NCBI GenBank assembly: GCA_024233935.1
Contig: JACKOY010000020.1
Location: 9,666-73,665, forward strand
From: Spirochaetales bacterium
GTDB lineage: Bacteria; Spirochaetota; Leptospiria; Leptospirales; Leptonemataceae
DNA: 64,000 nucleotides
Direction of reading: 5' to 3'
Shown: positions 18,446 through 27,660 of the stretch, in pieces
Position numbering within the stretch: the first letter of the stretch is position 1
How the letters are laid out: the number at the start of each line of letters is the position of its first letter
Notes under the pieces: model-generated
What the model saw: only the letters and a program-made list of their open reading frames with translations
The model's database searches: none
Told to the model about the DNA's origin: nothing
Position numbers and translations under genes: made by a program

Positions 18446-19660
18446 CTATTGGCTGGCCGCAGCCTTCTCCCGCTTGCGTTCCACTGCCGCCTTCTTCTTG
18501 TAGAAGGCAACCTGTTTTTCAAGCTCCTGCAGGTCCAGGCAGATGATCTTACCACCATCGAGCTTCAACCACCGCGACTTGAGAAGGTCCAGAAGCAAGC
18601 GCTCATCTTTCACGGCGTCAAAGCCAACCATTGAAAGCAAGTCTTTGCCGCCGATGTCATAGTGATACGAAGCGCGGGCGCCAATTTTCGCGTGATCCTT
18701 TTCTGCGAGCGTCAGGAGCGTATCGTAAAGTCGACCCAGTGGATCGTTGATCATAAGGTTGGCCAGCTGACGATAGGCGGTCCAGATTCGCTCCGAAAGC
18801 AGAGTGATCAGTTTCGTCGCCAGCTGCGGTTGCGCCTTGACCATGTTCTCGAAGTTGGCCTTGTTGATTGCAAGCATCGAACTGTCTTCGGCACAGATCG
18901 CGGTCGCCGTACGGGGTTTGTTGTCCAGGATCGCCATCTCTCCGAAGATGTCGCCCGGTTGCAGGACTGCGAGCATCACCTCCTGGCCTTCGACCATTTT
19001 CGTGATTTTGACCCGACCGGTCTGAATGATATAGAGTTCGTATCCCGGTTCGTTTTCACAGAAAATGAGGTCATCCGGGCGATGATTGCGGTTGATGCTG
19101 GAGTCCGCCACCGGCGGCGCCTTGAGCGGCTTGTTCATGGCCTGCAGGCGCATCTTGGCCTGACTGACCTTGTCGCCTTTGGAACACCATTGCAGATAAC
19201 GCTGGTAAGCGTAGGCGGCGTGAACGAAACGCTGGGCCTTGAACCAGAATTCCCCGAGGTCAAACAGGTGGGCGGGGTCTTCTTCCACCGCGTTTCGGAA
19301 GGACAGCCGCGCTATCGTGTTGTCAAAACTCCGCAGCTTCATGGAGAAGGAGCGGATAATCTTCATGGCAATCGGGGCGTTTTTCTGAATGAGAAGACCG
19401 AATTGATCGCTGGAAACTTCGATGAGCTTGCAGTCGCTCATGGCCATCACAGTTTCAATGCGGCTGTGGTTGGACATGGCGCTTTCGACGCCGAAAAAAT
19501 CCCCGGCCTCCAGAATGGAGGTCGATTCTTCGCCTACTACGGGCGTGGATTTCTGAGTGCGCAGCTTGCCCTGGATGATGATATAGAACTTGTTGGCGTC
19601 TTTCTTGCCCTCAATGATGCAGTAGGAGCCCCCCTTGAATTGAATTGTGCGAAATGCCAT
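18446..19660 (-). CDS. Regulator with two cyclic-nucleotide-binding domains and CRP-type HTH
   Basis: The 404-residue protein has an N-terminal cNMP-binding-like domain (residues ~1-115), a helical/TPR-like linker (DLGEFWFKAQRFVHAAYAYQR), a second cNMP domain (~195-305) and a C-terminal winged-helix region with LLSMVGFDAVKDERLLLDLLKSRWL. The second phosphate-binding cassette is canonical (FGEMAILDNKPRTATA, with E and RT). The first (FGVESAMSNHSRIETV) lacks the glutamate and the usual arginine spacing, so it probably binds nothing or another ligand. A K/E-rich tail follows the HTH. It is likely a cytoplasmic transcription regulator; targets are unknown. Confidence 0.8.
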   Translation of the reverse strand: MAFRTIQFKGGSYCIIEGKKDANKFYIIIQGKLRTQKSTPVVGEESTSILEAGDFFGVESAMSNHSRIETVMAMSDCKLIEVSSDQFGLLIQKNAPIAMKIIRSFSMKLRSFDNTIARLSFRNAVEEDPAHLFDLGEFWFKAQRFVHAAYAYQRYLQWCSKGDKVSQAKMRLQAMNKPLKAPPVADSSINRNHRPDDLIFCENEPGYELYIIQTGRVKITKMVEGQEVMLAVLQPGDIFGEMAILDNKPRTATAICAEDSSMLAINKANFENMVKAQPQLATKLITLLSERIWTAYRQLANLMINDPLGRLYDTLLTLAEKDHAKIGARASYHYDIGGKDLLSMVGFDAVKDERLLLDLLKSRWLKLDGGKIICLDLQELEKQVAFYKKKAAVERKREKAAASQ

Positions 19661-19790
19661 ATATCGTCACTGTGCGCGCAGGCTTTTCCGGGCGGCTACC
19701 CGGGGCCAGGGCGATCAGTACCAAGTATCGGCCGGCCGGTCCACGGTAAATTAAAACATACGGGAACATTTTGTCCCGCGCAGTTCGGAT

Positions 19791-20498
19791 TCACATCGGC
19801 CCAATTCCCTCTCCAAGCCAATCAGCCGGGTCGTGGTCAACGCTCGTGCCGGGTTCTGACTGTTCGGACGAGGGGGAGGCCGGTGCGACCGTTTCCGGCG
19901 CAACAGCCCCGGAGGCAGGCGTGGCGTCGTCGGCAGAGTCTGCTGGCGGTGGAAACGCGAGGGCCCGCAGTTCCAGATCGGCCTGACGGGAAAGGGTCGA
20001 ATCGGGATATTGGCGCCGAATCCGGTCCAGAATCATGCGGGCCTGCTCCTGCCGACCCAGGCGCGCTTCCAGGCGGGCTGCCTGCAGGTAGCTTTCTCCA
20101 GCCGCCGGCAAACCGGGCGCGGTTTCGAAGGCCTGGACGTAATAATCCCGCGCCTCTTCCTGCCTTCCGAGCGTCTCCAGGGCGCGCGCCGCTTCGCGCA
20201 GCATCTCAAAGCGCAATTCGTGGCGCGGCGCGAGTATCAAGAGATCCTCCAGGACGGCGAGCGCGCGACTCACATACCCGTCGGCATAGATTTCGCGGGC
20301 ATACAAGAAACGACGGGAAAGATCAGCATCGATTTCGGTGGCCGCCATGGCGCTTCGCGTGGCTTCGTGGGTCGCCGGCAGGGTCCGGCGGGGCCGGGCT
20401 TGCTCTGGTGCCGGAGATTCCTGGGCGCTCAGGGCCGGGGCCGAAACAACAAGGCTCAGACCCAGCAGGATGCTCAGGCCTGTTTTAGCCGGTCGCAT
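19791..20498 (-). CDS. Exported TPR-repeat protein, unknown function
   Basis: From the ATG at 20498 the protein has 236 residues and a clear signal peptide (TGLSILLGLSLVVSAPALSAQ). Residues ~70-175 contain three tetratricopeptide-like helix pairs, for example ALAVLEDLLILAPRHELRFE and ARDYYVQAFETAPGLPAAGE, ending with ARMILDRIRRQYPDSTLSRQ. The last 50 residues are Pro/Ala/Ser/Glu-rich and disordered. The start overlaps the previous gene's end by 14 bases, so the two are co-transcribed. A scaffold or cell-envelope adaptor role is possible, not shown. Confidence 0.75.
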   Translation of the reverse strand: MRPAKTGLSILLGLSLVVSAPALSAQESPAPEQARPRRTLPATHEATRSAMAATEIDADLSRRFLYAREIYADGYVSRALAVLEDLLILAPRHELRFEMLREAARALETLGRQEEARDYYVQAFETAPGLPAAGESYLQAARLEARLGRQEQARMILDRIRRQYPDSTLSRQADLELRALAFPPPADSADDATPASGAVAPETVAPASPSSEQSEPGTSVDHDPADWLGEGIGPM

Positions 20499-21012
20499 CT
20501 CGTGTTTGCCCGAGGAAGCCCTGAAACCAATCCTCGTCCGTGGCCGAGACCGCTTCGCGGCGGAGTCCCAGCTCCCGGAAGTATCGGGACAGAATATAGA
20601 GGTGAGCTTGTTCTTCATGCAGTTGGGTCCAGGCTTCACGCGGGATACCGTAGGCCGCCCGACCCTCATTTTCGCATTCGTCGAAGAAGGCCGAGGGCTT
20701 GCAGTCAAAGATCTTTATAGCGGATATCAAATCAAAACGAATCGTGTCAACGATGGTGGCGAAGTCCTTGTCGTTGAGGTTGAAGTGCAGACTGGCCACC
20801 TCGGTTTGAAAGTAGTCGCCCCAGGTGATGATATCGGGCTCCACTCCAAAGCGGTCGAGCAAAGACTGCAGCTCTTCATCCGAGACGTAGTTGCGGGTAG
20901 CGTAGGAATCGACGAACTCTTTGAGTCGCAATAGCTGCGCAATTTTTGCCCCTGAGAGCTGCCCGCGAAGCACCATGTCGGTCAGTTGGGGATTCAGTCC
21001 TTCGATTTCCAT
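20485..21012 (-). CDS. Conserved-looking soluble protein, unknown function
   Basis: About 175 residues from the ATG at 21012; the frame continues to 21132 but that stretch is arginine/proline-rich and out of character. It has no signal peptide or membrane segment. Sequence is acidic and mostly helical (LSGAKIAQLLRLKEFVDSYATRN, read as two helices, and TIVDTIRFDLISAIKIFDC). I recognise no family. It is directly upstream of, and overlaps by 14 bases, the exported TPR gene. Confidence 0.6.
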   Translation of the reverse strand: MEIEGLNPQLTDMVLRGQLSGAKIAQLLRLKEFVDSYATRNYVSDEELQSLLDRFGVEPDIITWGDYFQTEVASLHFNLNDKDFATIVDTIRFDLISAIKIFDCKPSAFFDECENEGRAAYGIPREAWTQLHEEQAHLYILSRYFRELGLRREAVSATDEDWFQGFLGQTRDATG

Positions 21013-21203
21013 ACTCCAGGTATCGGCGCGGCCCAACCGGCGCTGGCGCCTTTTTTTTGGCAGGGAATCGATCGCCACGATTCTGGCGGCACGCTGGGCC
21101 AGGGGCGCAGGCGGGGCCGGCAAAGTGCACACTCTGCGGGCGAATGCGCCGTTTGCGGTTCAGTGACGCCCTGCGGCCCCGGGGCAGGAATGCGAGTAGG
21201 TTT

Positions 21204-22979
21204 CTAAAAGACCGCCGAGTAGCCCAGGCCGTAGGTGATCTCGTCGTTCGGGACGTACGAGGAGGTTGTCGAATCGTATTCCCAGGTCCGCTTGAATTCT
21301 ACAGTTATGCTCATGCCGCCAAACAGCAAATAGCCGACCTGAAGCGCGGCCAGAGAACGATCGTCGTATTCGAAAGACTCGCGGATGTCGTCGTAGTTTT
21401 TCTTTGTGTAGTATCCGTTTAAGAAGACATCGGCGACGGCCGGAACGTACAGGCCCACGTAGATGCGCGAATTGTCCAGGCCATCATAATCTTCGTAAGT
21501 CGCATCTACCACGAAGTTCTGAACCCATTCGAGCAGCACCTGGGCGAAGTACCCCTTTACCATTTCGCCATCTTCCGGGAGCGACTGCAGGTAGGCCAGC
21601 TTGGTCACATTGTTGCTGCCGGCCCCTTCGGTCGAATCGCCGGATCCGCCGGGGTTGTAGATGGTGCGTTCGATGACGTGGTACTGATCAAAATAGACCG
21701 GAATATAGTTCGATGCATGCTCACGGTACTCCGGGCGCACGGTGATCTTGAACGTGCCAAAAGTGAAGCCAGCGTCAATGCCGGCATGAGTTGCCTTGCT
21801 GCCTTCCAGGTGTTCCACTCGGGGAAAGTCGACGTAAGGAGTCAGTTCGAGAAACGTAAACGGAGAAAGTCGAAACTCCGCATCCCAGCCCGAAATGGTC
21901 AGCGTTTCGGTAGTGTCTGAACGGGGGCGCAGGGTTTCCGGATCGACCACCAGGTTGCCGGAGCCGTCGCGCTCCAGATCAAGGGGCGCGTCCACATCCT
22001 GCACGAAGAAGTAACCGATCGCGAATCGATTCCAGAACGAGGGCCCCCACTCTTCGCCGCCGTCGTCGTCCTCCTCGTCGGCCTGGCCCGGGGGAACCGG
22101 GACCGCGCGCACCTGGGTCTGCCCGGTTTCGGGATCGCGAAACTCCTCAAAGCGCACATCTGTGTTTTCGAGCTGCTCCGCTTCGGTTCCAATATTTCCG
22201 TGAAAGTGCTGCCCGATGCTTCCGCCTTCCCCATGTTCCGGAATGCGCGCCTGATAGTAAGTGCCGCGCTGAATGGCAGGGTCGTGGCTTTCCCGAATGG
22301 ACATGGCCACCTGGCGGGCGGCCGGAAGAGAATTGCGCACCAGAAACAAATCGTGAAAGCCGCTGATAACCCCCCAGGGACGTACGTAACCCCGCCAGCC
22401 CACGGCTTCGCGACGCCAGATGTCGGAGGCAAAGTACTCCACGCCGCCCCAGTTGTTGTTGATATCCGCCATCAGCCCCGCTCGAAAAATCGTGGGGTCG
22501 TAGTTGTTCACGTAACGGTACACGACGGTCTTGTGTCCCAACCAGCCATCGTTCAACTTTCCGTAGTGGAACGACCAGTTGAAAGTGTCATCGGGATCGT
22601 AATAGAGATGCGTGCCGTACTTCACGTACTGCACCAACTTCAGATAGTCATCCCACCCATCATAGGTACCCGCCCGAATTGAAGGCACCTTTTCGCCGGT
22701 CTTGGGCTCGCGGTCCAGGACCAGCACCTCCAGGGGAACCTGGAGACCGACCCGAAACATCAGAAGCGGTAATTCAAACGTGGGCGAAACCGTGATATAA
22801 ATGTCGTCGTTGATGGTCGAGTAGCCGGTGCCCACACCCCAGCCAACGCTTTCCAGACTCTCTCCGGAACCATAGCCTGCCGGAGTGTAGACCGGCTCCG
22901 CGGCCAGCCCCCCGACAAACAGGCCAGAGACCCAGGCAAAAAACAAACCCGAAGCGATTTTGCGGTGACGGACTGGCAT
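21204..22979 (-). CDS. Putative outer-membrane beta-barrel protein
   Basis: The 591-residue product has a signal peptide (KIASGLFFAWVSGLFVGGLAAEP) and a long series of alternating amphipathic strands rich in Tyr/Trp (for example TFNWSFHYGKLNDGWLG, RIYVGLYVPAVADVFLNGYY, SITVEFKRTWEY). It ends in phenylalanine (LGYSAVF), the C-terminal signal used by the BAM machinery. A loop near residues 290-310 is acidic (ADEEDDDGGEEW), perhaps calcium-binding. It is a stand-alone transcription unit. Substrate is not predictable; a porin or a surface-exposed protein is likely. Confidence 0.75.
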   Translation of the reverse strand: MPVRHRKIASGLFFAWVSGLFVGGLAAEPVYTPAGYGSGESLESVGWGVGTGYSTINDDIYITVSPTFELPLLMFRVGLQVPLEVLVLDREPKTGEKVPSIRAGTYDGWDDYLKLVQYVKYGTHLYYDPDDTFNWSFHYGKLNDGWLGHKTVVYRYVNNYDPTIFRAGLMADINNNWGGVEYFASDIWRREAVGWRGYVRPWGVISGFHDLFLVRNSLPAARQVAMSIRESHDPAIQRGTYYQARIPEHGEGGSIGQHFHGNIGTEAEQLENTDVRFEEFRDPETGQTQVRAVPVPPGQADEEDDDGGEEWGPSFWNRFAIGYFFVQDVDAPLDLERDGSGNLVVDPETLRPRSDTTETLTISGWDAEFRLSPFTFLELTPYVDFPRVEHLEGSKATHAGIDAGFTFGTFKITVRPEYREHASNYIPVYFDQYHVIERTIYNPGGSGDSTEGAGSNNVTKLAYLQSLPEDGEMVKGYFAQVLLEWVQNFVVDATYEDYDGLDNSRIYVGLYVPAVADVFLNGYYTKKNYDDIRESFEYDDRSLAALQVGYLLFGGMSITVEFKRTWEYDSTTSSYVPNDEITYGLGYSAVF

Positions 22980-23265
22980 GATGCTGACTGAGCGCTTCTC
23001 CTCTAAGTGTGGACGTGTCGCCAGGGCGGCCCGGTTCGCGCTTATGTGCGACGCACCAAAAACGGCAGCCTGGAGGCAGGTCCTCCGGGAAGAGGTGATG
23101 CTACTTTATCAATCTGCGCCAGCCCTTTCTTGAGTTCTTTTTTTGGGTCGAGAGGACCACCACTGGCACAGGGATTGCTAGCGCCAGGCGGGGAAGTCGA
23201 AGACCAAAGTGGCCGGCGGTGCGGTCCGACCCTTCGGGCAGTGCACCGGTCTCCTTCGCTGTAAG

Positions 23266-24870
23266 TCAGCCGGCCTGAGCCTGGATCAACTCTTCTAGAA
23301 ACATGCGCCCATCGGCGACCGAATCACGGAACACGAAGAACTCGTCGAGTTTGCTCATCTGAAAGATCTTTTCCACGCTACCCTGAGTATTCGTAAGCAC
23401 CATGCGTCCGCCACGCTTGCGCATCCAGTTAGAAATCTGAATCAGTGTGCCGATACCGGACGAGTCTATATAACTCAAATCTGTCAGGTCGAAAATGACA
23501 TAGCGGAAACCATTGTCCACGTGACGTTTGATTTCGGCTTTGAGTTCGGGACACTTGTACAGATCGAGTTGCCCGGTGAGAGGCACTTCGAACACGCGAT
23601 CGTGAACCTGACCGGCAAATTGGAAGTCTCCACCGTACGAGCGGCTGGCCATTTCGGAACCGCCCGCCATCATATGTTTCCGGGCCACGTTCAGGTTTTC
23701 CTCGAGGTTGCGCTCCATTTCCTGCAGACGCTTGATCATGGGCTTGAGCACACCGGGGTCCACGTCGACAGACTTCTCAAGCCGTTCGATCATTCTCTGC
23801 AGTATGTCGCGGGCGGCAGACAGATCTTTTTCGCCGGCGACCCGGGATGCTTCCATCATGGCTCTGGCTGAGGCGGCCATCAGCGCTTCTCTGCGCACCT
23901 GCTTGTTAAAACTCTCCGAGGCGCGGTCTTTGAAATTGATCGCGGCATCGGCCTGGTATTTCTCCATGCGTGAGCCTTCGATCAGGTTGTAGAAGGAACA
24001 GTCGGCGCTCACAATGGCGTTTGGTTCCTGGGAGGCGCGTTTGCCGTCGATTTCCAGAACCAGGACAATATTGCGCAGATCGTCGGAGCGAAGGTCCCCG
24101 GGTCGCATGAGGAGTTCACCGCTTTCATCAAACGAGTGCGGAACATCGTTTAGAATCTCTTTGATGGCAACGCCGGGCGTCGGCCGAATCCGCACTTCGA
24201 GGCCCTGGCCGAAAAGCGCTGCGATATCGCCGAACTCTTTGAAGAAAACCTCGTGGGCTTGCTCGGGGCCTTCTATAAAGTAAAAATTGCCGCCTCCGGC
24301 CCGGGCCACCTCCCGCAACAGGTTCTCCGAAAAGTCACGACCGAAACCGATGGTGGTTGTGCTGATTCCGCGTTGGTAGTGGTCCTCGGCGATGCGCACT
24401 AATTCGGGCGTGGCGATGACTCCAGTATTGGCCATGCCATCGGTTAAAAGGATCACGCGATGAAAGGCGTTCTCCACGTCACAGGATTCCACCGACCGGA
24501 GCGCCTGCAGCCATCCACCGCTCAGGTTTGTGGACGTGCCGACATGGATGTTCTCAAGCTTCTTGATGATCGAAAACTTGTCCGTCAACGGTGTGAGCGG
24601 TTGGACTACCTCGACCTGGCTATCGTAAGCGACAATGGCCAGGTGATCGTGGCGGGTGAGCCAGTTTACCAGAGCCGAGGCGGCCTCCAGAGTCGCGCTC
24701 ATCTTTTCGCCGTACATGGACTTGCTTTTGTCGATCGCAAGGCCCACAACAAGGGGGCGTCGGTTCGGCTCGTCGGAGATAGGCGGGGTTTCGAGCTGCA
24801 CCAACAGATGCGCCAGCGTCGTGTCGCCCTTTGGCAACTCAGGATACTCGAGAAGCATTCGAAAGTTCAT
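23266..24870 (-). CDS. vWA domain protein fused to an anti-sigma-factor-antagonist (STAS) domain
   Basis: The N-terminal von Willebrand factor A domain has a complete MIDAS motif (AIDKSKSMYG = DxSxS, then TSTNLSGG with the threonine, and LLTDGMANTG). A middle helical region (~residues 310-420) resembles the tail of VWA-containing bacterial proteins. The last ~110 residues are a STAS domain: EVPLTGQLDLYKCPELKAEI, VIFDLTDLSYIDSSGIGTLI with the phosphorylatable serine in IDSSG. There is no signal peptide or membrane helix, so it is probably cytosolic. Starts possible at ATG 24870 or GTG 24891; neither has a strong ribosome site. The STAS serine suggests control by a GHKL serine kinase. Confidence 0.88.
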   Translation of the reverse strand: MNFRMLLEYPELPKGDTTLAHLLVQLETPPISDEPNRRPLVVGLAIDKSKSMYGEKMSATLEAASALVNWLTRHDHLAIVAYDSQVEVVQPLTPLTDKFSIIKKLENIHVGTSTNLSGGWLQALRSVESCDVENAFHRVILLTDGMANTGVIATPELVRIAEDHYQRGISTTTIGFGRDFSENLLREVARAGGGNFYFIEGPEQAHEVFFKEFGDIAALFGQGLEVRIRPTPGVAIKEILNDVPHSFDESGELLMRPGDLRSDDLRNIVLVLEIDGKRASQEPNAIVSADCSFYNLIEGSRMEKYQADAAINFKDRASESFNKQVRREALMAASARAMMEASRVAGEKDLSAARDILQRMIERLEKSVDVDPGVLKPMIKRLQEMERNLEENLNVARKHMMAGGSEMASRSYGGDFQFAGQVHDRVFEVPLTGQLDLYKCPELKAEIKRHVDNGFRYVIFDLTDLSYIDSSGIGTLIQISNWMRKRGGRMVLTNTQGSVEKIFQMSKLDEFFVFRDSVADGRMFLEELIQAQAG

Positions 24871-24991
24871 TGTTTTCAGGTCCGGAGCCACGGCCGCTGC
24901 AGCGATTTCTGCGACCGGACCGAATCAGGAAGGTCAGGTGCCGATGGCGAAGCCTAGGGTAAACCAGGAGCGCCTGGGCTTCAAATGATTT

Positions 24992-25726
24992 TTAGCCGCA
25001 CCAGAGCCGCTGCTCAGACAGCACGGCATTGCGCCAGGGACTGTCCCGAAAGCCATTCTCGCCCGAGCGGCGTAGGAATTCCGAGAGGGCCTGGCAGGCC
25101 CGCAACCCGTTTTCGTGGGGACCCGGCGCCCGGTAAACCCGCGCCATGAGTACCAACGCATCGTCTTTTAAGTCACTTTCATCGTTTTCGTCCAGCAATT
25201 GAAACAAGACCATCAGGCTGGCCTCGTAGCTGCCTTCGGCATAGAGCAGGCGGGCAGCCCCGTACCGCGCGTCAGCGGTCAGCGGGTCCTCCGGGAAACG
25301 TTCGCAAAGCTCCAGATAATAAACCAGCGCGGCTCCGCTATCTCCCCGTGCTTCGAGGGTGTGCCCCGCCGTAAGGTAAGCCCGGGGCATCAGGTCGGCC
25401 GCCTCGACCGATTGGACCAATTGACGGATCTCTTCCTGCTCTGGTGCCTCCTGCTGGTAAGCCAGCATGCGAATCAATTCCAATCGGGCCAGGTCCGCGT
25501 AAGCGGTGTTTCCGGCCGCTACCTCGCGAAACAGCCGACCGGCTTCTTCGGACTGGCCCCGCAGGAGATGGGTGGCGGCCAGTTCATAACGAATTCGATC
25601 CTCGTCACCGCCCCGGTTCTGGGCGACCAGGCCAATGCCGCTCGCCAGAAGCGAAACGGAGGCCACGACCGCCAGGATCACAGTTGTTTTACCGGTTTTC
25701 ACTTCAGGGTACAAGCTCAAGATCAT
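24992..25726 (-). CDS. Membrane-anchored TPR protein
   Basis: From the ATG at 25726 the product has about 244 residues. A single N-terminal helix (TTVILAVVASVSLLASGIGL) anchors it, with the rest outside the cytoplasm. The soluble part has TPR-like repeats (YELAATHLLRGQSEEAGRLF, YLTAGHTLEARGDSGAALVY, ADARYGAARLLYAEGSYEAS), the general layout of YfgM/BamD-like proteins. The frame is open up to 25882, but the upstream part is a shadow. It overlaps the upstream gene by 23 bases and is likely co-transcribed. Confidence 0.75.
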   Translation of the reverse strand: MILSLYPEVKTGKTTVILAVVASVSLLASGIGLVAQNRGGDEDRIRYELAATHLLRGQSEEAGRLFREVAAGNTAYADLARLELIRMLAYQQEAPEQEEIRQLVQSVEAADLMPRAYLTAGHTLEARGDSGAALVYYLELCERFPEDPLTADARYGAARLLYAEGSYEASLMVLFQLLDENDESDLKDDALVLMARVYRAPGPHENGLRACQALSEFLRRSGENGFRDSPWRNAVLSEQRLWCG

Positions 25727-26330
25727 CGGACGCGGTTGGCGCGCCAGAGGGAGACTGCGTCCGGGACTCAGGTTGTGCTGGCCGCGGAGCACTGTCCAAT
25801 GGAATCGCCGGTGCTTCGGTCCCGGAAGCCCGATCGCGGGGCTGGCGAACCCCACCCACGCCCTGGTCGCGCTCGGGTGCATAGCGGGGCGGGCTCAGTC
25901 GCGCATCGTCACCCACGTAAGGCGGCAATTCGTCCGTGCCGCGGCTTCTCGGCGGGCTCTCGGGTTCCAACATCTCAATGTCTTCTCCGGCCAGGCCGGG
26001 ATTGTCCAGACCGATGCGCGGTGGGGATTCGGGGTCAAAAGCACCACTTCGCTCCCGGCGTCGTTCGGGCACCAAATCATTCAGGTCCGGCAGGATCACG
26101 TTCCCGGTGCGCCTCAGGTTCTCCTCGCGTTCCACCTTCTCGCGAATTGTGGCCAGAGACAATTCCTGCCCCATTTGCGGCGCCGATTGGGCCCCGCTCT
26201 GCCAGGCCATGTAGGCGACGATCGTGGCGATAATCAGCCAGATCAATAACGCTCCCAGACGGATAAACTGCAAGATCTGCGGCGGCACCATTTCGGTGAA
26301 GCGATCGAAGAGCTTGTAGAGGGCATTCAC
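25704..26330 (-). CDS. Single-pass membrane protein with proline-rich acidic tail
   Basis: The start is uncertain. A GTG at 26330 gives ~208 residues with the membrane helix near residues 20-38 (LGALLIWLIIATIVAYMAW); an ATG at 26429 has GGGGAGG but directly against the start codon. The rest is low-complexity, rich in P, R, E and D, with PESPPR repeated twice (DPESPPRIGL, EPESPPRSRG). No enzymatic motif is seen. It could be a cell-envelope spacer partnering the TPR protein encoded downstream, with which it overlaps by 23 bases. Confidence 0.55.
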   Translation of the reverse strand: MNALYKLFDRFTEMVPPQILQFIRLGALLIWLIIATIVAYMAWQSGAQSAPQMGQELSLATIREKVEREENLRRTGNVILPDLNDLVPERRRERSGAFDPESPPRIGLDNPGLAGEDIEMLEPESPPRSRGTDELPPYVGDDARLSPPRYAPERDQGVGGVRQPRDRASGTEAPAIPLDSAPRPAQPESRTQSPSGAPTASDDLELVP

Positions 26331-26482
26331 TCTCTTAATATCGCCCGCCGGCAGGCCAACTGCAACAGAAAACCGGGCCCCGGGCCCGAATTGCCACGGC
26401 GCTTTGGGAAGCCCCGTAGGGTTACCCATCCTCCCCGGTTCATTTCAAAAAGACAAGGCGTGCGACGAAATCGGCCCGGAAG

Positions 26483-27658
26483 TCAGCGCAGAGCGCGCAG
26501 CAGGATCCGTTGCACGTCCGGGAAGCAGTGTACCGAAAGGTGACTTGCGTCGTAGAAGTCGGAACAACGCATATCGGGATGGGTATTCAGATTGATGGCG
26601 CGCGCGCCGTAACGGGCGGTCAATTGCTCAATGCGGCGCCAAACGGACTGTATTTGCGGCTCGTCTTCATAGGCGGCCTGCAAATGTGCGTTGACCCGTG
26701 GCCAGAACACAACCACCCGCACGCCGGATCGTTGGAGTCGCTCAAGCATCAGCTCAAAAAAGAAGAACTGTTCCTGGGAGACGGTGAAGTTCTTTATGTA
26801 GAAATTCACCAGGCGCGTGGTCTCCTGTTCTAGTTCCTGATCCGTGCGGCGCCCGAACCAGAGATACTGGGCGCCCCGGGCGAGATCGAGTAGCTTACGC
26901 TGCGGAGAGTGCTCCAGGCTGTACAAATCCAGAGATGCGGTTGCCGCATTCTCAAAAGTCTCCCGCAGAAGCGGCATGGAACGCGCAAACGATGCGGGAT
27001 CGTGATTGGCTTCAAGCAAAATACCTTCGACCACCGAAGAGTCTTCGGCGGCGCCCCTCCAGCCGCCGCGCAGTCGCTCCCAAAAACCCCGGAAGGAAAA
27101 GTTCATGCCGGTCAGGGCGAAGCGCCGGCTGCCGGTGTAGGTGGCCCGGTCCTGGGCCGGGACCTGACTCCAGTAACGTTCGATGAATTCGCGACTCAGC
27201 CCGAAGGTCATCACCGGCGAGCCGAAAATGCCGGCCCGGCGATTAAAAGCATCCGGTGAAATTCCGACGATTGCGTAACCCGGCCGCTGCGGGCCCTGGA
27301 AGATGCGTTCAGCCAGATAGGTGTGGTAGGCCGGAACGGCCTGAGGACCGGCAAAATTGTAGATGATCCAACTTCGGAAGTCAGGACCCTCTTCGAGGAG
27401 CGGCACGTTGGTCATATCACCGATCGCAAAAGAACGGGAATCCCCGAAGACAACCGCAACCCGCCGGTCTGCGGGCAATTCGGGAAGGGCATTGTGCAAA
27501 CGATTGATCTGCAGATCGCGCTGACGATAGTAGAGCATGCCGCCCGGCTGAATGAAGTTGTCGCGAACTTCGGGAATCAGAAACACCTTATCCAGAAGAA
27601 ACACGAGTCCTAAAAACAGGACCGGATACAAAAGGTATGGCGCGCGCAGTATATGCAT
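26483..27658 (-). CDS. DUF1574-like membrane-anchored SGNH hydrolase-type protein
   Basis: One N-terminal helix (LLYPVLFLGLVFLLDKVFLI) is followed by a periplasmic domain of ~360 residues. It opens with FGDSRSFAIG, the SGNH block I serine, and ends with FYDASHLSVHCF, the block V Asp-x-x-His (D and H present). This layout is that of DUF1574 proteins in Leptospira and of AlgX/AlgJ-like acyl-transfer partners of MBOAT proteins. The gene is 2 bases from the MBOAT gene, so the pair probably moves an acyl group to a cell-surface polymer. The polymer is unknown. Confidence 0.75.
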   Translation of the reverse strand: MHILRAPYLLYPVLFLGLVFLLDKVFLIPEVRDNFIQPGGMLYYRQRDLQINRLHNALPELPADRRVAVVFGDSRSFAIGDMTNVPLLEEGPDFRSWIIYNFAGPQAVPAYHTYLAERIFQGPQRPGYAIVGISPDAFNRRAGIFGSPVMTFGLSREFIERYWSQVPAQDRATYTGSRRFALTGMNFSFRGFWERLRGGWRGAAEDSSVVEGILLEANHDPASFARSMPLLRETFENAATASLDLYSLEHSPQRKLLDLARGAQYLWFGRRTDQELEQETTRLVNFYIKNFTVSQEQFFFFELMLERLQRSGVRVVVFWPRVNAHLQAAYEDEPQIQSVWRRIEQLTARYGARAINLNTHPDMRCSDFYDASHLSVHCFPDVQRILLRALR

Positions 27659-27660
27659 GT

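Noticed and set aside
23007..23264. Open frame in the 286-base gap before the vWA-STAS gene
   Set aside because: Its translation is low-complexity and it has no ribosome site; the gap probably holds a terminator and promoter, but no clear element was found.
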